Positions 19,644 to 28,926 of a DNA stretch of 64,000 nucleotides are shown here, piece after piece. The position numbers and the translations under genes were made by a program. The stretch's first letter is position 1. Each line of letters starts with the position of its first letter. The DNA is from Rhodospirillum rubrum ATCC 11170 (GTDB lineage Bacteria > Pseudomonadota > Alphaproteobacteria > Rhodospirillales > Rhodospirillaceae), in NCBI RefSeq assembly GCF_000013085.1, contig NC_007643.1:3729501-3793500 (forward strand), given 5' to 3'. The notes under the pieces were generated by a model. The model was given only the letters and a program-made list of their open reading frames with translations. It searched no databases and was not told the DNA's origin.

Positions 19644-20729
19644 TCAGCCGGCCTTGTCGAAGACGACGCGGAACCCGGTGGCGAGCTGCGAGGGATTTTC
19701 CATCGAGACTTCGAAGGGGATCTGGGCGCCGGGCGCCAGCACCGATTGGGGCGGCGCGGCCGTCACCTGCTGAAGAACCTTCTGGCTGTCGTCGATCACC
19801 GTCAGGCGCAATCGCGGCACTTCGCGGTTCTCGTCGGAGGGGTTGAAGAGCAGGCCGCGAACCACCAGAAGACGGGTTTCGTCGCGGGTTTCCAGGGTGC
19901 TGACCACGTTCTGGAAAATCACCTCGCTGCGCGGATCGGTCACATCGATGCCAAGCGCCGTATAGACCGGCGCCAGACCGGGCACCAGGGCGACCAGGGG
20001 ATCGCGCAGGAACCAGCCGCCCAAGGCCAGCAGCCACAGCGCGACCAGGGTCATCACCACGACCTTGAGGGCGGTGGCGCCGCGCCGCCGGCCACTGGGC
20101 CGCGGTCCGGTGAAGACCCGGGGGATGGCCTCGGGTTCGCCGGCGGCCATGAAGCCGTCAAGGTCCTCCAGATCGTCGTCCTCGCCAAGAACGCGGGTCT
20201 GGAGGAAGTCGTGGAGGTGGTCGTCATCGGCGAAATCATCGCCGGCGATCTCGGGCGCTCCCCGCGCCTTGTCCTTGAGGACGCCGCCGCCCTTCAGCGT
20301 TCCCAGAATACTGTCGAGCTTGGCCAGATCCTCGTCGAGGGCGGCGTCATCATGGGCGGGAATCCGCGAGGGCGGCTCGGGATCCATTTCCAACGGTAGC
20401 CCGTCTTGCTTGCCAAGACGCGGCGGGGCCGCATCGAAAACCGGCGCCGAGGGCGCGGCGGCCGGACGGGGCGGGTTTGGACGGGCGGGACTTGGGCGGG
20501 GCGGAGGGGGCGGGGGCGGGGCGAAAGCAGGCTCGGGGAAATCCGGCTCGTCCTGAGCGAAGGGGGAATCGTCGTAGCCCTCGTCAATGGAAAAAGACGA
20601 CGCGGCACCCTCGGCCTTCGCCTGCCAGACGTGAGCGCATTTGGCGCATTTCACCTTGCGCCCTTCCGATCCAAGGGCGCCATCGGGCAAGGTGAACTTT
20701 GCCGCGCAGCTCGGGCACGTGATGATCAT
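19644..20729 (-). CDS. MJ0042-type zinc-ribbon, DUF3426-like membrane protein
   Basis: 361 residues. An N-terminal CPSC / CAKC zinc ribbon (MIITCPSCAAKFTLPDGA, with VKCAKCAHVW) begins the chain. A long acidic, proline-rich disordered region follows, then one membrane helix (about 220-240, VVVMTLVALWLLALGGWFL). The C-terminal extracytoplasmic domain contains LLVVRGLLFNPSDENREVPRL, an immunoglobulin-like DUF3426 pattern. Function unknown; widespread in proteobacteria. Divergent from ftsE. Confidence 0.8.
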   Translation of the reverse strand: MIITCPSCAAKFTLPDGALGSEGRKVKCAKCAHVWQAKAEGAASSFSIDEGYDDSPFAQDEPDFPEPAFAPPPPPPPRPSPARPNPPRPAAAPSAPVFDAAPPRLGKQDGLPLEMDPEPPSRIPAHDDAALDEDLAKLDSILGTLKGGGVLKDKARGAPEIAGDDFADDDHLHDFLQTRVLGEDDDLEDLDGFMAAGEPEAIPRVFTGPRPSGRRRGATALKVVVMTLVALWLLALGGWFLRDPLVALVPGLAPVYTALGIDVTDPRSEVIFQNVVSTLETRDETRLLVVRGLLFNPSDENREVPRLRLTVIDDSQKVLQQVTAAPPQSVLAPGAQIPFEVSMENPSQLATGFRVVFDKAG

Positions 20730-20899
20730 GTGTTTTACGGATCCGCCGAAGTGCTATCTTTGGTTATAGGGGCTGGCCGGTCGCGGTGGCAAGCCACCAT
20801 AACATGGCCCCAAAAAGGTTAATCCTTGGTTTTTCAAGGTGGGGCCATGAAGCGTGGGTCGATAAGCCGCTTGAGGCGGCATAGCGGGAGCGATGGGGC

Positions 20900-21676
20900 G
20901 TGGCGGGCATTTTCCGAAAGCAGCGAGACCGACGCCAGGACGCGGTGGCGGTGCGGTTCGAAGCGGTCGGCCTGCGCTATGGCAGCGGCCCGGAGATTTT
21001 CACCGATATCGATTTCTCCCTGCCTTCGGGGTCTTTCCACTTCCTGACCGGCGCTTCGGGGGCGGGCAAATCGTCGCTGCTCAGCCTGCTTTATCTCGCC
21101 CAACGGCCAACACGCGGCTCGATCACGCTGTTTGGCCAGGAGGTCACCTCGGTTCACCGCCAGGAACTTCCCGCCGTCCGCCGGCGCATCGGCGTCGTCT
21201 TTCAGGATTTCCGCCTGCTCGATCATCTCTCGGCCCTTGATAACGTCGCCCTGCCGTTGCGCGTCGCCGGGGTTTCGGAAGAGGAAATCCGCCGCCATGT
21301 CCCGGAACTGCTGTCGTGGGTCGGCCTGCGCGAGCAGATGAACGCCCGCCCGCCCACCCTGTCGGGCGGTCAGAAGCAGCGCATCGCCATCGCCCGCGCC
21401 GTCATCAGCCGCCCCGACCTGTTGCTGGCCGACGAACCCACCGGCAATGTCGACGACCGCATCGCCACCCGCCTGCTTCATCTGTTCATCGAGCTCAATA
21501 AATTGGGGACCACCGTGCTGATCGCCACCCATAGCGAGGGGTTGATCCAACGCTTCCGCTTCCCCCGCCTTCACCTTGACGGCGGCGGGCTGGCGATCGT
21601 CGATCCGGTCACCGAAGAGGTGCGCGCCCTGGTCGGCGCCGAGTCGACGCCGATCGGCCGGGAGCCCCGCCCGTGA
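20900..21676 (+). CDS. ftsE: Cell division ATPase FtsE
   Basis: 258 residues. Walker A is TGASGAGKSS, the Q-loop is VFQDFRLLDHLSALDNVALPL (the FRLL... segment is characteristic of FtsE), the signature is LSGGQKQRIAIARAV and Walker B is LLLADEPTGN. With FtsX it transmits ATP-driven signals to periplasmic peptidoglycan hydrolases at the division site. It overlaps ftsX by 4 bases (GTGA), indicating translational coupling. Confidence 0.95.
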   Translation: MAGIFRKQRDRRQDAVAVRFEAVGLRYGSGPEIFTDIDFSLPSGSFHFLTGASGAGKSSLLSLLYLAQRPTRGSITLFGQEVTSVHRQELPAVRRRIGVVFQDFRLLDHLSALDNVALPLRVAGVSEEEIRRHVPELLSWVGLREQMNARPPTLSGGQKQRIAIARAVISRPDLLLADEPTGNVDDRIATRLLHLFIELNKLGTTVLIATHSEGLIQRFRFPRLHLDGGGLAIVDPVTEEVRALVGAESTPIGREPRP

Positions 21677-22569
21677 GATTTCCGCGAACCGATCTGCCAA
21701 TCGCCGAAGACGGGTCGGGCCGTTTCCTGGCGATCATGGTCGCCGTCATGGTTTTCCTGGCCACCCTGGCCATGGCCGGGGCGATGGCGGTGCAGACCGT
21801 GGTCGACCGCTGGAACCGCGACGTCTCGGGCACGCTCACGGTTCAGGTGATGCCCGCCGAGGGCTCGCCCGAGGAAAGCGGCAAGACCACCGAGGAGTGG
21901 GTCGAGCAGGCCCTGGTCGTTCTGCGCGCCGACCGGGCCGTCGCCGATGCCCAGGCGATTCCGATCGAGCGCCTGAAGGCGCTGATGGAGCCCTGGCTGG
22001 GGGCGGCCGATCTGGTCGACGACCTGCCGATGCCACGGCTGATCGACGTCACCCTCAAGCCCGACACACCCTTCGATCTGGCCGCCCTCGGCCGCCGGCT
22101 GAGCGAGGCGGTGCCCGGGGCAACGCTTGACGATCACCGCCTGTGGCTGGCCAAGCTGGTCAATCTGGCCGAGGCCCTGGCCTCGCTGTCGCTCGCCGTG
22201 CTGGTGCTGGTGACGGCGGCGACCTCGCTGGCGGTGGTTCAAGCCACGCGCACGGCGATGACCACCCACCGGCCGGCGATCGAGGTTCTGCATATGATCG
22301 GCGCCCATGACGCCTATATCGCCCGCCAGTTCGCCGCCCGCTCGCTTGTCCTTGGCTTGATGGGGGGGGGAACGGGGCTTATTCTCGCCCTTCCCGCCAT
22401 CCTGGGGATCGGGTATCTCTGCCGCGACATCGAAGGCGGCTTCGTCCCCGACGTCGGCTTGGGCGCGGTTCACTGGCTGATCCTGGTGTGCTTGCCGCTG
22501 GCCGGCGGACTGGTGGCGATGCTTACAACGCGGGTGACGGTTCTGCGAACCCTCGCCCGGATGCTTTGA
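21673..22569 (+). CDS. ftsX: Cell division permease-like protein FtsX
   Basis: 298 residues starting at GTG 21673 within the ftsE stop. A first helix (FLAIMVAVMVFLATLAMAGAMA), a periplasmic domain (about residues 45-165) and three C-terminal helices match FtsX. The segment AVVQATRTAMTTHRPAIEVLHMIGA is the conserved cytoplasmic loop. It partners with FtsE. Confidence 0.95.
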   Translation: MRFPRTDLPIAEDGSGRFLAIMVAVMVFLATLAMAGAMAVQTVVDRWNRDVSGTLTVQVMPAEGSPEESGKTTEEWVEQALVVLRADRAVADAQAIPIERLKALMEPWLGAADLVDDLPMPRLIDVTLKPDTPFDLAALGRRLSEAVPGATLDDHRLWLAKLVNLAEALASLSLAVLVLVTAATSLAVVQATRTAMTTHRPAIEVLHMIGAHDAYIARQFAARSLVLGLMGGGTGLILALPAILGIGYLCRDIEGGFVPDVGLGAVHWLILVCLPLAGGLVAMLTTRVTVLRTLARML

Positions 22570-22673
22570 CGGCAGCTTCGGCGGGCCGCGAGGTATGACG
22601 GCGGCCTTGGCAGGTCGCAGGGAAAGACAGCCCCCACTGCGGGTGGCGGGAAACGGGACGGAACGATTCGAGA

Positions 22674-23354
22674 ATGGGGAAGGTGGCGCGACGACTGGGT
22701 CTTCTGGCCCTGACGGCATTCGGACTATGGCTGGCGGGGCTTGCGCTCTTCGCCTCCACGGTGCTGCCTTCGGCCATCGAGGACGATCAGACGACCACCG
22801 ATGCCATCGTCGTGCTGACCGGCGGCTCGGAACGCCTGCCCGTCGGCCTGGACCTGCTGGCCCGTGGCCTGGGGCGCAAGCTGTTCTTGTCGGGGGTCGG
22901 CGTGGAAGTCACCCTAGACGACCTGCGCGCCGCCATCGTCGATGTGCCCGAGAACCTGCGGAGCCGGGTGGTGCTCGGCCATGCGGCCCTTGATACGGTC
23001 GGCAATGCCGAGGAAACCGCCCATTGGCTGGCGACGGAACATTTCACCAGCCTGCGTCTGGTCACCGCCGCCTATCACATGCCGCGCAGTCTGGTGGAAT
23101 TCCGCGCCGCCATGCCCGATGTGCGGATCATCGCCCATCCGGTTTTTCCCGGCTCGGTCAAGCAGCAGGAATGGTGGATGTGGAAAGGCACGGCGCGCTT
23201 GATGGCCGAGGAATACAGCAAATTCCTGGTCGCCTGGCTGCGCCGGACCCTGTCGCCGGTCAATGTCGAGGCTTTGGCCGCGCCGCTGTTTCCGCCCCCG
23301 GTCGGGCCGTCGTCTTCCACCCCCTCCCCCTCCTCCACCGGCGAGACCCGATGA
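22674..23354 (+). CDS. YdcF/SanA-like DUF218 membrane protein
   Basis: 226 residues. An N-terminal membrane helix (LGLLALTAFGLWLAGLALFA) is followed by the DUF218 fold: DAIVVLTGGSERLPVGLDLL, KLFLSGVG, NAEETAHWL and LVTAAYHMPRSLVEF. DUF218 proteins are linked to envelope integrity or vancomycin resistance in enterobacteria; the biochemical role is unknown. The start of plsC overlaps its stop by 4 bases (ATGA), and ftsX is 104 bp upstream. This suggests an envelope-growth operon. Confidence 0.85.
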   Translation: MGKVARRLGLLALTAFGLWLAGLALFASTVLPSAIEDDQTTTDAIVVLTGGSERLPVGLDLLARGLGRKLFLSGVGVEVTLDDLRAAIVDVPENLRSRVVLGHAALDTVGNAEETAHWLATEHFTSLRLVTAAYHMPRSLVEFRAAMPDVRIIAHPVFPGSVKQQEWWMWKGTARLMAEEYSKFLVAWLRRTLSPVNVEALAAPLFPPPVGPSSSTPSPSSTGETR

Positions 23355-24118
23355 TGGCCCTAGCGCGCTCCGTTCTTTTCAATATTTTCTATCTCGGCTG
23401 GACGATCACCATGGGCGTCCTGTTCGTCCCCGTCCTGGCCTTTCGCGCCCATGCCGTGCGCGCCGTCGCCCGCTTCTGGCTCAAGGGCTTCGTTCTTGGC
23501 GCCCGCGTGCTGCTGGGGCTCAAGCTCGAGATTCGCGGCCGCGAGAACCTGCCGACCGGTCCGGCCATCATCGCCTCCAAGCACCAAAGCGCCTTCGAGA
23601 CCTTCGTCTTCCATCAGCTGGTCGAGGATCCGATCTATGTTCTGAAAAAAGAACTGGTCACCATCCCCTTCGTCGGCTGGTACATGGCGCGCTCGGGGCA
23701 GGTCTCGGTCGACCGCAAGGCCGGCGCCGGGGCGATGAAGGCGATGATCCGCGATGTCCGCACCGCCCTGAACAAAGGGGGAACGATCATCATCTTCCCC
23801 GAAGGCACCCGCACCCTGCCCGGCGACTGCCCGCCCTATCAGCCCGGCGTGGCCGCCCTTTACACCCAGATGGGCGTTCCCGTGGTCCCCGTCGCCCTCA
23901 ACTCCGGGCTGTTCTGGTCGCGCAACAGCTTCATGAAGCGCTCAGGCACGGTGGTTCTTGAAATTCTGCCGCCGATCCCGCCCGGTCTTGACCGCAAGGT
24001 CTTCATGACCCAGCTACGCGAGCGCATCGAAACCGCCAGCGCCGCCCTGGCCGGTTTGCCGGCGCCGTCGCTGACCCTGGCGGCCCCGGCGGACCCGGCC
24101 CCGTCCCTGGGCGCCTGA
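23351..24118 (+). CDS. plsC: 1-acyl-sn-glycerol-3-phosphate acyltransferase
   Basis: 255 residues. An N-terminal hydrophobic helix precedes the acyltransferase motifs: I, KHQSAFET (H-x4-E where most members have H-x4-D); III, FPEGTRT; and IV, VPVVPVALNSG. It adds the second acyl chain to lysophosphatidate in phospholipid synthesis. ATG at 23351 overlaps the ydcF-like stop by 4 bases. The Glu in motif I is conservative and its effect is unknown. Confidence 0.92.
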   Translation: MMALARSVLFNIFYLGWTITMGVLFVPVLAFRAHAVRAVARFWLKGFVLGARVLLGLKLEIRGRENLPTGPAIIASKHQSAFETFVFHQLVEDPIYVLKKELVTIPFVGWYMARSGQVSVDRKAGAGAMKAMIRDVRTALNKGGTIIIFPEGTRTLPGDCPPYQPGVAALYTQMGVPVVPVALNSGLFWSRNSFMKRSGTVVLEILPPIPPGLDRKVFMTQLRERIETASAALAGLPAPSLTLAAPADPAPSLGA

Positions 24119-24173
24119 TCCCTTTTCAGACCCTTTCCTTTTCGCGTTTTTCCCCCACCAAGGAGTTTCCCCC

Positions 24174-26534
24174 ATGGACCGCCAGCCTATCGTCGAAAGC
24201 ATCTGGCGGGAGAAGTACCGGCTGGTCGACCCCGATGGCTCGTCGCTTGAGCAGGGTCCCGAAGACAGCTTCGCCCGGGTCTGCCGGGGCATCTATGCCC
24301 GCGACCCCCGGCGCGCCGTTCACGAGCCCCTGGCCCTAGAGGCGATGAAGGCGCTGGAATGGTGCCCGGGTGGGCGCATTCACGCCGGAGCGGGCACCGA
24401 TCGCCGAGTCACCCTGATCAACTGCTTCGTCAATATGATCGTGCCCGACCGCATGGACGGCATCATGGAGGCGCTAACCCGCGCCGCCCTGACCATGCAG
24501 CAAGGCGGCGGCATCGGCACCGATTTCTCGACGCTGCGGCCGCGCGGCGCCAAGGTCCGGCGCACCGGATCGGTGTCGTCGGGGCCGCTGTCGTTCATGG
24601 AGATCTGGCACGCCATGTGCGGCACGATCATGAGCGGCGGGGCGCGGCGCGGCGCGATGATGGGCACGATGATTTGCGACCATCCCGACCTGCCGGCCTT
24701 CATCACCGCCAAGGCCCAGGCCGGACGGCTGACCAATTTCAACGTCTCGGTTCTGGTCACCGACGCCTTCATGCGCGCCGTTGACGAGGATGCGACCTGG
24801 GATCTGGGCTTTTCCGTGCCGCCGGCCGATCCGGCCCGTTTGGTGGCGGTTACCGAGCGCAACGGCGAACCCTGGTACGTCTACGAGCGGCTGTCGGCCC
24901 GCGCCCTGTGGGAAAAGATCATCCGCACCACCTATGATCACGCCGAGCCCGGAGTGATCTTCATCGACCGGGTGAACGAGCGCAACAATCTGGCTTATTG
25001 CGAGACCATCTCGTGCACCAACCCCTGCGGTGAACAGCCGCTGCCGCCCAATGGCGATTGCAACCTGGGTTGCGTCAATCTGGCGGTTCTGGTGCGCGAT
25101 CCCTTCACCCCCCAAGCCCGGTTCGACGACGCGCGTCTGGCCGAGGTGGCGGCGATCGGCGTGCGCTTCCTTGATAACGTGCTCGATGTCTCGAACTTCC
25201 CGGTCGAGGATCAGGCCAAGGAGGCCCAGGCCAAGCGCCGGCTGGGGCTGGGGATCATGGGCCTGGGCAACGCCTTGCAGATGCTGGGTCTGCGCTATGG
25301 TTCGCCGGCCGCCATCGCCGAAACCCGGCGGATCATGGCGCTCTTGCGCGATGCCGCCTATCGGGCTTCGGCCGAGCTGGCGGGCGAGCGCGGCCCCTTC
25401 CCGCTTTATGACCGCGACCAGCTGCTGGCCCGCCCCTTCATTCAGGAGTTGCCCGACGATCTTCGCGCCAAGATTGCTGAACAGGGCCTGCGCAATGGTG
25501 TGATGCTGACCATCGCCCCGACGGGGACGACGGCGATCTATTACAACAACGTGTCGAGCGGTCTGGAGCCGACCTTCGGCTGGCGCTATTTCCGCAAGGT
25601 GCTGCGCCCCGATGGCGGCCACGACGAATTCGCCGTGATCGACGCCGGCTTTGAAAGCTGGTGCCGGACGCGGGGCCTTGATCCGGCCACGGCGCCGCTC
25701 ACCGGCCTGCCCGACTCGATGGTGACGGCGCTGGAGCTGTCGGTCGAGGATCACCTGCGCATGCAGGCCGCCTGTCAGGAGTTCATCGACGCCTCGATCA
25801 GCAAGACGATCAACTGCCCGGCCGACATGAGCTACGACTCCTTCGCCGCCGTCTACAAGCTGGCCTATGAGATGGGCTGCAAGGGCTGCACGACCTATCG
25901 CCCCTCGGGCACGCGCGGCTCGGTGCTGTCGCTGGACGCGACGACGCCCGCCGCCGCCCCGGTCCAGAAGGCGCCGGCGCCGCGCACCCCGGCGCCGCCG
26001 ATGCGGCCGGAGTTTCTGGAGGGCCGCACCTATAAACTGCGCTGGCCGTTATCGGACGAGAACTTCTACGTCACCATCAACGATGTGCGCGACGAGGCCG
26101 GCGGCCGACGGCCCTTCGAGGTGTTCATCGCCTCGCGCTCGGCCGAACACGCCGAATTGCTTTCGGCGCTGACCGTCACCCTGTCGGCGGTGATGCGCCG
26201 CACCGACAACCCGGCCTTCCTGGTCGAAGATCTCGAACAGGTGCGCGGCGCCCAGGGCGTTTGGGTCAAGGGCCGCTTCGTCAATGGCGTGGTCGCCCTG
26301 GTCGCCTCGGTGATGCGCCGCCACCTCGCCGATCTCGGCCTGATGGACCAGATCGCCGAGCGCGGCGCCCCCGAGGAGGAAACCGCCCCGGCCGCGCCAT
26401 CGGCCGATGCCTCGGCCCCTGCCTCGGCGGGGGCGCCGATCGGCGACCGCTGCCCGGCCTGCGGCCAGCCGACCTACTTCCGCCAGGAAGGCTGCTCCAA
26501 ATGCGCGAGCTGCGGCCATTCGACCTGCTCATAA
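24174..26534 (+). CDS. nrdJ: Adenosylcobalamin-dependent (class II) ribonucleotide reductase
   Basis: 786 residues. Class II features are: catalytic barrel with CETISCTNPCGEQPLPPNGDCNLGCVNL; the active-site region APTGTTAIYYNNVSSGLEPTF; SKTINCPADMSYD; and GCKGCTTYRPSGTRGSVLSL. The TSCPD domain (YKLRWPLSDENFYVTINDV) and a C-terminal zinc ribbon (CPACGQPTYFRQEGCSKCAS) complete the chain. It makes deoxyribonucleotides with a B12 radical and works with or without oxygen, suiting a facultative phototroph. No cobalamin riboswitch is visible in the 55-bp leader. Confidence 0.95.
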   Translation: MDRQPIVESIWREKYRLVDPDGSSLEQGPEDSFARVCRGIYARDPRRAVHEPLALEAMKALEWCPGGRIHAGAGTDRRVTLINCFVNMIVPDRMDGIMEALTRAALTMQQGGGIGTDFSTLRPRGAKVRRTGSVSSGPLSFMEIWHAMCGTIMSGGARRGAMMGTMICDHPDLPAFITAKAQAGRLTNFNVSVLVTDAFMRAVDEDATWDLGFSVPPADPARLVAVTERNGEPWYVYERLSARALWEKIIRTTYDHAEPGVIFIDRVNERNNLAYCETISCTNPCGEQPLPPNGDCNLGCVNLAVLVRDPFTPQARFDDARLAEVAAIGVRFLDNVLDVSNFPVEDQAKEAQAKRRLGLGIMGLGNALQMLGLRYGSPAAIAETRRIMALLRDAAYRASAELAGERGPFPLYDRDQLLARPFIQELPDDLRAKIAEQGLRNGVMLTIAPTGTTAIYYNNVSSGLEPTFGWRYFRKVLRPDGGHDEFAVIDAGFESWCRTRGLDPATAPLTGLPDSMVTALELSVEDHLRMQAACQEFIDASISKTINCPADMSYDSFAAVYKLAYEMGCKGCTTYRPSGTRGSVLSLDATTPAAAPVQKAPAPRTPAPPMRPEFLEGRTYKLRWPLSDENFYVTINDVRDEAGGRRPFEVFIASRSAEHAELLSALTVTLSAVMRRTDNPAFLVEDLEQVRGAQGVWVKGRFVNGVVALVASVMRRHLADLGLMDQIAERGAPEEETAPAAPSADASAPASAGAPIGDRCPACGQPTYFRQEGCSKCASCGHSTCS

Positions 26535-26543
26535 GCCTCCCGT

Positions 26544-26567
26544 CCGCCCGACCTTAGGGTCGGGCGG
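26544..26567 (+). terminator. Hairpin after the ribonucleotide reductase gene
   Basis: CCGCCCGACC (26544-26553) pairs perfectly with GGTCGGGCGG (26558-26567) around TTAG. No U-tract follows. It may serve both nrdJ and the convergent chaC-like gene. A looser inverted repeat GCGGCC/GGCCGC at 26582-26608 runs into the last codons of the chaC-like gene and may be a degenerate copy of the dispersed repeat. Confidence 0.55.
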
Positions 26568-26595
26568 GTACGGCGCTTAGAGCGGCCTGCGGATT

Positions 26596-27138
26596 TCACG
26601 CGGGCCGCCCTAGGCGGTCAACGGTGGCGAGCAGGCGGGCCAGGGCCGGGTCGGGAATGCCCAGACCATCCAGATGGGCCAGGGAATTGGCGAGGTAATC
26701 GCGCGCCGATCCACCGCTGCCCTGGCCTTGGGCGATGATGCGGGCGGCATCGACGTCCTCCAGGCCGCCCCGGTACTGGTCATGGGCGCAATCGGCGATG
26801 AAGACGTAAGCCTCGACCCGGCGACCGTCATCAAGAAGCACGGGCAGCATGCGCTCGAGATAAACATTGCTGATCAACTCGCGCGCCCGCAGATAGGCGA
26901 CGACCGTCTCGCGGTCGTCGTCGCTCACGCGGAAGGCCCGGCCATGGCAACGGCCGCCCTCTTCCAGACCAAGCACCAAACCCGGCCGCTCGGGCGTGCC
27001 CCGGTAATGGATCGACAGCACGCACATGGCCCGGTGATAGCCCTCCAGCAGGGCGGGCCGGGTCTCGACATGGGCGAAGCCCGGGCGCCACATCAGCGAA
27101 CCGTAGGCGAATACCCAGAATTCATCGTTCTGCGTCAT
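26596..27138 (-). CDS. ChaC-like gamma-glutamylcyclotransferase
   Basis: 180 residues. The signature FAYGSLMWRPGF near the N-terminus forms the substrate-binding loop. Later, VYLERMLPVLLDDGRRVEAYVFIAD and RDYLANSLAHLDGLGI match ChaC. ChaC enzymes cleave glutathione to 5-oxoproline and Cys-Gly; that activity is inferred here from family. It is monocistronic and divergent from the DUF2125 gene. Confidence 0.88.
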   Translation of the reverse strand: MTQNDEFWVFAYGSLMWRPGFAHVETRPALLEGYHRAMCVLSIHYRGTPERPGLVLGLEEGGRCHGRAFRVSDDDRETVVAYLRARELISNVYLERMLPVLLDDGRRVEAYVFIADCAHDQYRGGLEDVDAARIIAQGQGSGGSARDYLANSLAHLDGLGIPDPALARLLATVDRLGRPA

Positions 27139-27218
27139 CTTGCGACCATGCTAAAGGATGTCATGATACCCGTGGTGGGCGAACACCGCTCCCGGGCATG
27201 GGGCAAGGAGAACACAGA

Positions 27219-28502
27219 GTGGCCGATCAGGGAAAGCGAAAGCCGGCGACGGGTGGACCCAAGCGACGCGATGACGCCGTACCCCTCTCGGGTCGCGATC
27301 CGCGCTTCCATTCTCCCGAGGCGGCGATCCCCGCCGCGCCGCCCCCGCGCTCCCGCCCGCTGTTCCTGCGCGTCTATGTCTGGGCGCCGCTGCTGCTGGC
27401 GCTGATGAGCGGCCTTTACGCCGGCTTCTGGGTGTACACGGCGCGGCAGGCGGGACAGGCCCTGGATCGCTGGATCGCCGATCGCGAGGCCGAGGGCTTC
27501 GCCCCGCGCCATCGCGGCATCGAAACCGGCGGCTTCCCCTTGGCCGTTCGCCTGACCATCACCGCGCCCTCGCTGACCGCGCCCGAGGATCTGGGGGAAT
27601 GGAGCTGGTCGGCGCCGCGCCTCACCGCCTCGCTCACCCCCTTCGCCCCCCGCCATGTCACCCTGGACGCCCCCGGCCCCCATCTGATCGCCCTGCCCGG
27701 CGACGGCGAGGGAAAAAAGCCGTCCCTGGCGATCTCGGGCAAAACGATGACGGCGGCGCTTGATATCGGCCCCGATGGCGCCATCAGCGAATCCAAGGTC
27801 GCCCTGGAGGATCTATCGATCAGTGGCGGAACCAGCGCCCCGACCACCCTGGCCAGCCTTTCCCTGCACACCCTGGCCGGGGCGCTGTATCCGGCGGCCG
27901 GCGGCGGGGCGGCGGCGCAAAGCGCCATCCTTGAAATGCGCGGCCTCCGCCCGCCGCCCGATGGCCGCATCGGGCTGTCCGAAATGCTGACCGCGCTGTC
28001 GATGAAGGCGCGGCTGATCGGCCGCCTGCCCGGTGGCCCGCTGGAGCCGGCCTTGACCCGGTGGCGGGACGACAACGGCACCCTGCGCATCGATGACCTG
28101 TCGGTGACCTGGCCGCCGCTCAGCTTGCGGGCCTCGGGCAGCCTGGGCATGGACCGCGACCTGCAGCCCTCGGGCGGGCTTTCGGTTCAGGCGCGCGGGC
28201 TGTTCGAGCTGATTCGCGGCTTCGCCGACCAGGGATGGACCCGCACCGTCGATTCGGACATGGCCCGCATGGTGCTTTCGGGCATGTTCCGCGACGGCCA
28301 GATCACCCTGCCCGTCACCATCCGCGACCGCGTTCTCTATGGCGGTCCGGCGCGCCTGCTTGACCTGCCGACCGTGACCTGGGGACCCAAGGGCCCGCGC
28401 GCCCTCAACCGCATCGCCCCGGGCTTCGCCATCGACCAGCAGGGAAAAGCCCAGCGTCCCGTCGACTCCGAGGCGCCCCCCCAACGCATCGTCCCCCGCT
28501 AG
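27219..28502 (+). CDS. DUF2125 envelope protein
   Basis: 427 residues. A cytoplasmic basic/proline-rich N-terminus is followed by one membrane helix (VYVWAPLLLALMSGLYAGFWV). A large extracytoplasmic beta-rich domain follows, with the DUF2125 opening RQAGQALDRWIADREAEGF and HRGIETGGFPLAVRLT. This AsmA/YdgA-like architecture is common in alphaproteobacteria and its function is unknown. The GTG at 27219 is preferred to ATG 27198 because AAGGAG lies exactly 8 nt upstream of it. Confidence 0.82.
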   Translation: MADQGKRKPATGGPKRRDDAVPLSGRDPRFHSPEAAIPAAPPPRSRPLFLRVYVWAPLLLALMSGLYAGFWVYTARQAGQALDRWIADREAEGFAPRHRGIETGGFPLAVRLTITAPSLTAPEDLGEWSWSAPRLTASLTPFAPRHVTLDAPGPHLIALPGDGEGKKPSLAISGKTMTAALDIGPDGAISESKVALEDLSISGGTSAPTTLASLSLHTLAGALYPAAGGGAAAQSAILEMRGLRPPPDGRIGLSEMLTALSMKARLIGRLPGGPLEPALTRWRDDNGTLRIDDLSVTWPPLSLRASGSLGMDRDLQPSGGLSVQARGLFELIRGFADQGWTRTVDSDMARMVLSGMFRDGQITLPVTIRDRVLYGGPARLLDLPTVTWGPKGPRALNRIAPGFAIDQQGKAQRPVDSEAPPQRIVPR

Positions 28503-28514
28503 ACCAAATCCCCA

Positions 28515-28614
28515 GCACTCTGACGCGGAGTGCGACGACGATCTGCTTGAGCATCAAGATCTTAGAGCGGCGGTGACGCGGAAAACCGGCCCCCGGTTTT
28601 CCGCTCGCCACTCT
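28515..28614. repeat. Dispersed composite repeat, copy B (with 5' module)
   Basis: Two modules. The first has a GCACTC/GAGTGC hairpin (28515-28533) then GACGACGATCTGCTTGA and ATCAAGATCTTAGAG (to 28567). The second (28565-28614) contains a perfect stem GCGGAAAACCGG (28578-28589) against CCGGTTTTCCGC (28593-28604). Module 1 recurs in inverse orientation at 58701-58743 with about five differences in 45 bases; module 2 recurs near 6202, 34636 and 46486. It lies just after the DUF2125 gene. Confidence 0.8.
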
Positions 28615-28725
28615 GGACAGAACCTAGTCGAAACACTATCCTGGCGGAAGAATCATAGACCATGGGCCAGAACCGCCCCCGCCTTTCAGCCAGCGATGCC
28701 AAGCAGGGACCAGAGTGAGGGTAAG

Positions 28726-28914
28726 GTGATAGGGAACGATCAACGGTCTCATCTCTACAAGATGGCGGACTCTCTGCGCCATCTCGATTGCGACTCCGAC
28801 GACATCATGATTCTTGGCCACGATCTGGCCCGCCGCATCGAAGACCACCTCAAAGGCGCCCCCGTCCCCGACCCGCTCTCCTTCCTCCCAAGCTCCCGCC
28901 CCGAACGCGACTGA
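28726..28914 (+). CDS. Putative small protein (62 aa), uncertain
   Basis: Open frame from GTG 28726 with GAGG 5 nt upstream; ATG 28762 is an alternative. The encoded chain (MIGNDQRSHLYKMADSLRHL..., then DLARRIEDHLKGAP) looks protein-like: helical, acidic, with a proline-rich end. No family is recognised and no promoter is clear. It sits between copy B of the dispersed repeat and the convergent CHAT-locus partner gene, so it may be a remnant. Confidence 0.35.
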   Translation: MIGNDQRSHLYKMADSLRHLDCDSDDIMILGHDLARRIEDHLKGAPVPDPLSFLPSSRPERD

Positions 28915-28926
28915 GAACGCGGCGCC

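Noticed and set aside
24119-24173. Cobalamin riboswitch before nrdJ
   Set aside because: The spacer is only 55 bp, lacks the B12-box, and is too short for the aptamer.
24474-25754. 426-codon minus-strand frame opposite nrdJ
   Set aside because: Shadow of the ribonucleotide reductase gene with Gly/His/Arg/Gln-rich composition.
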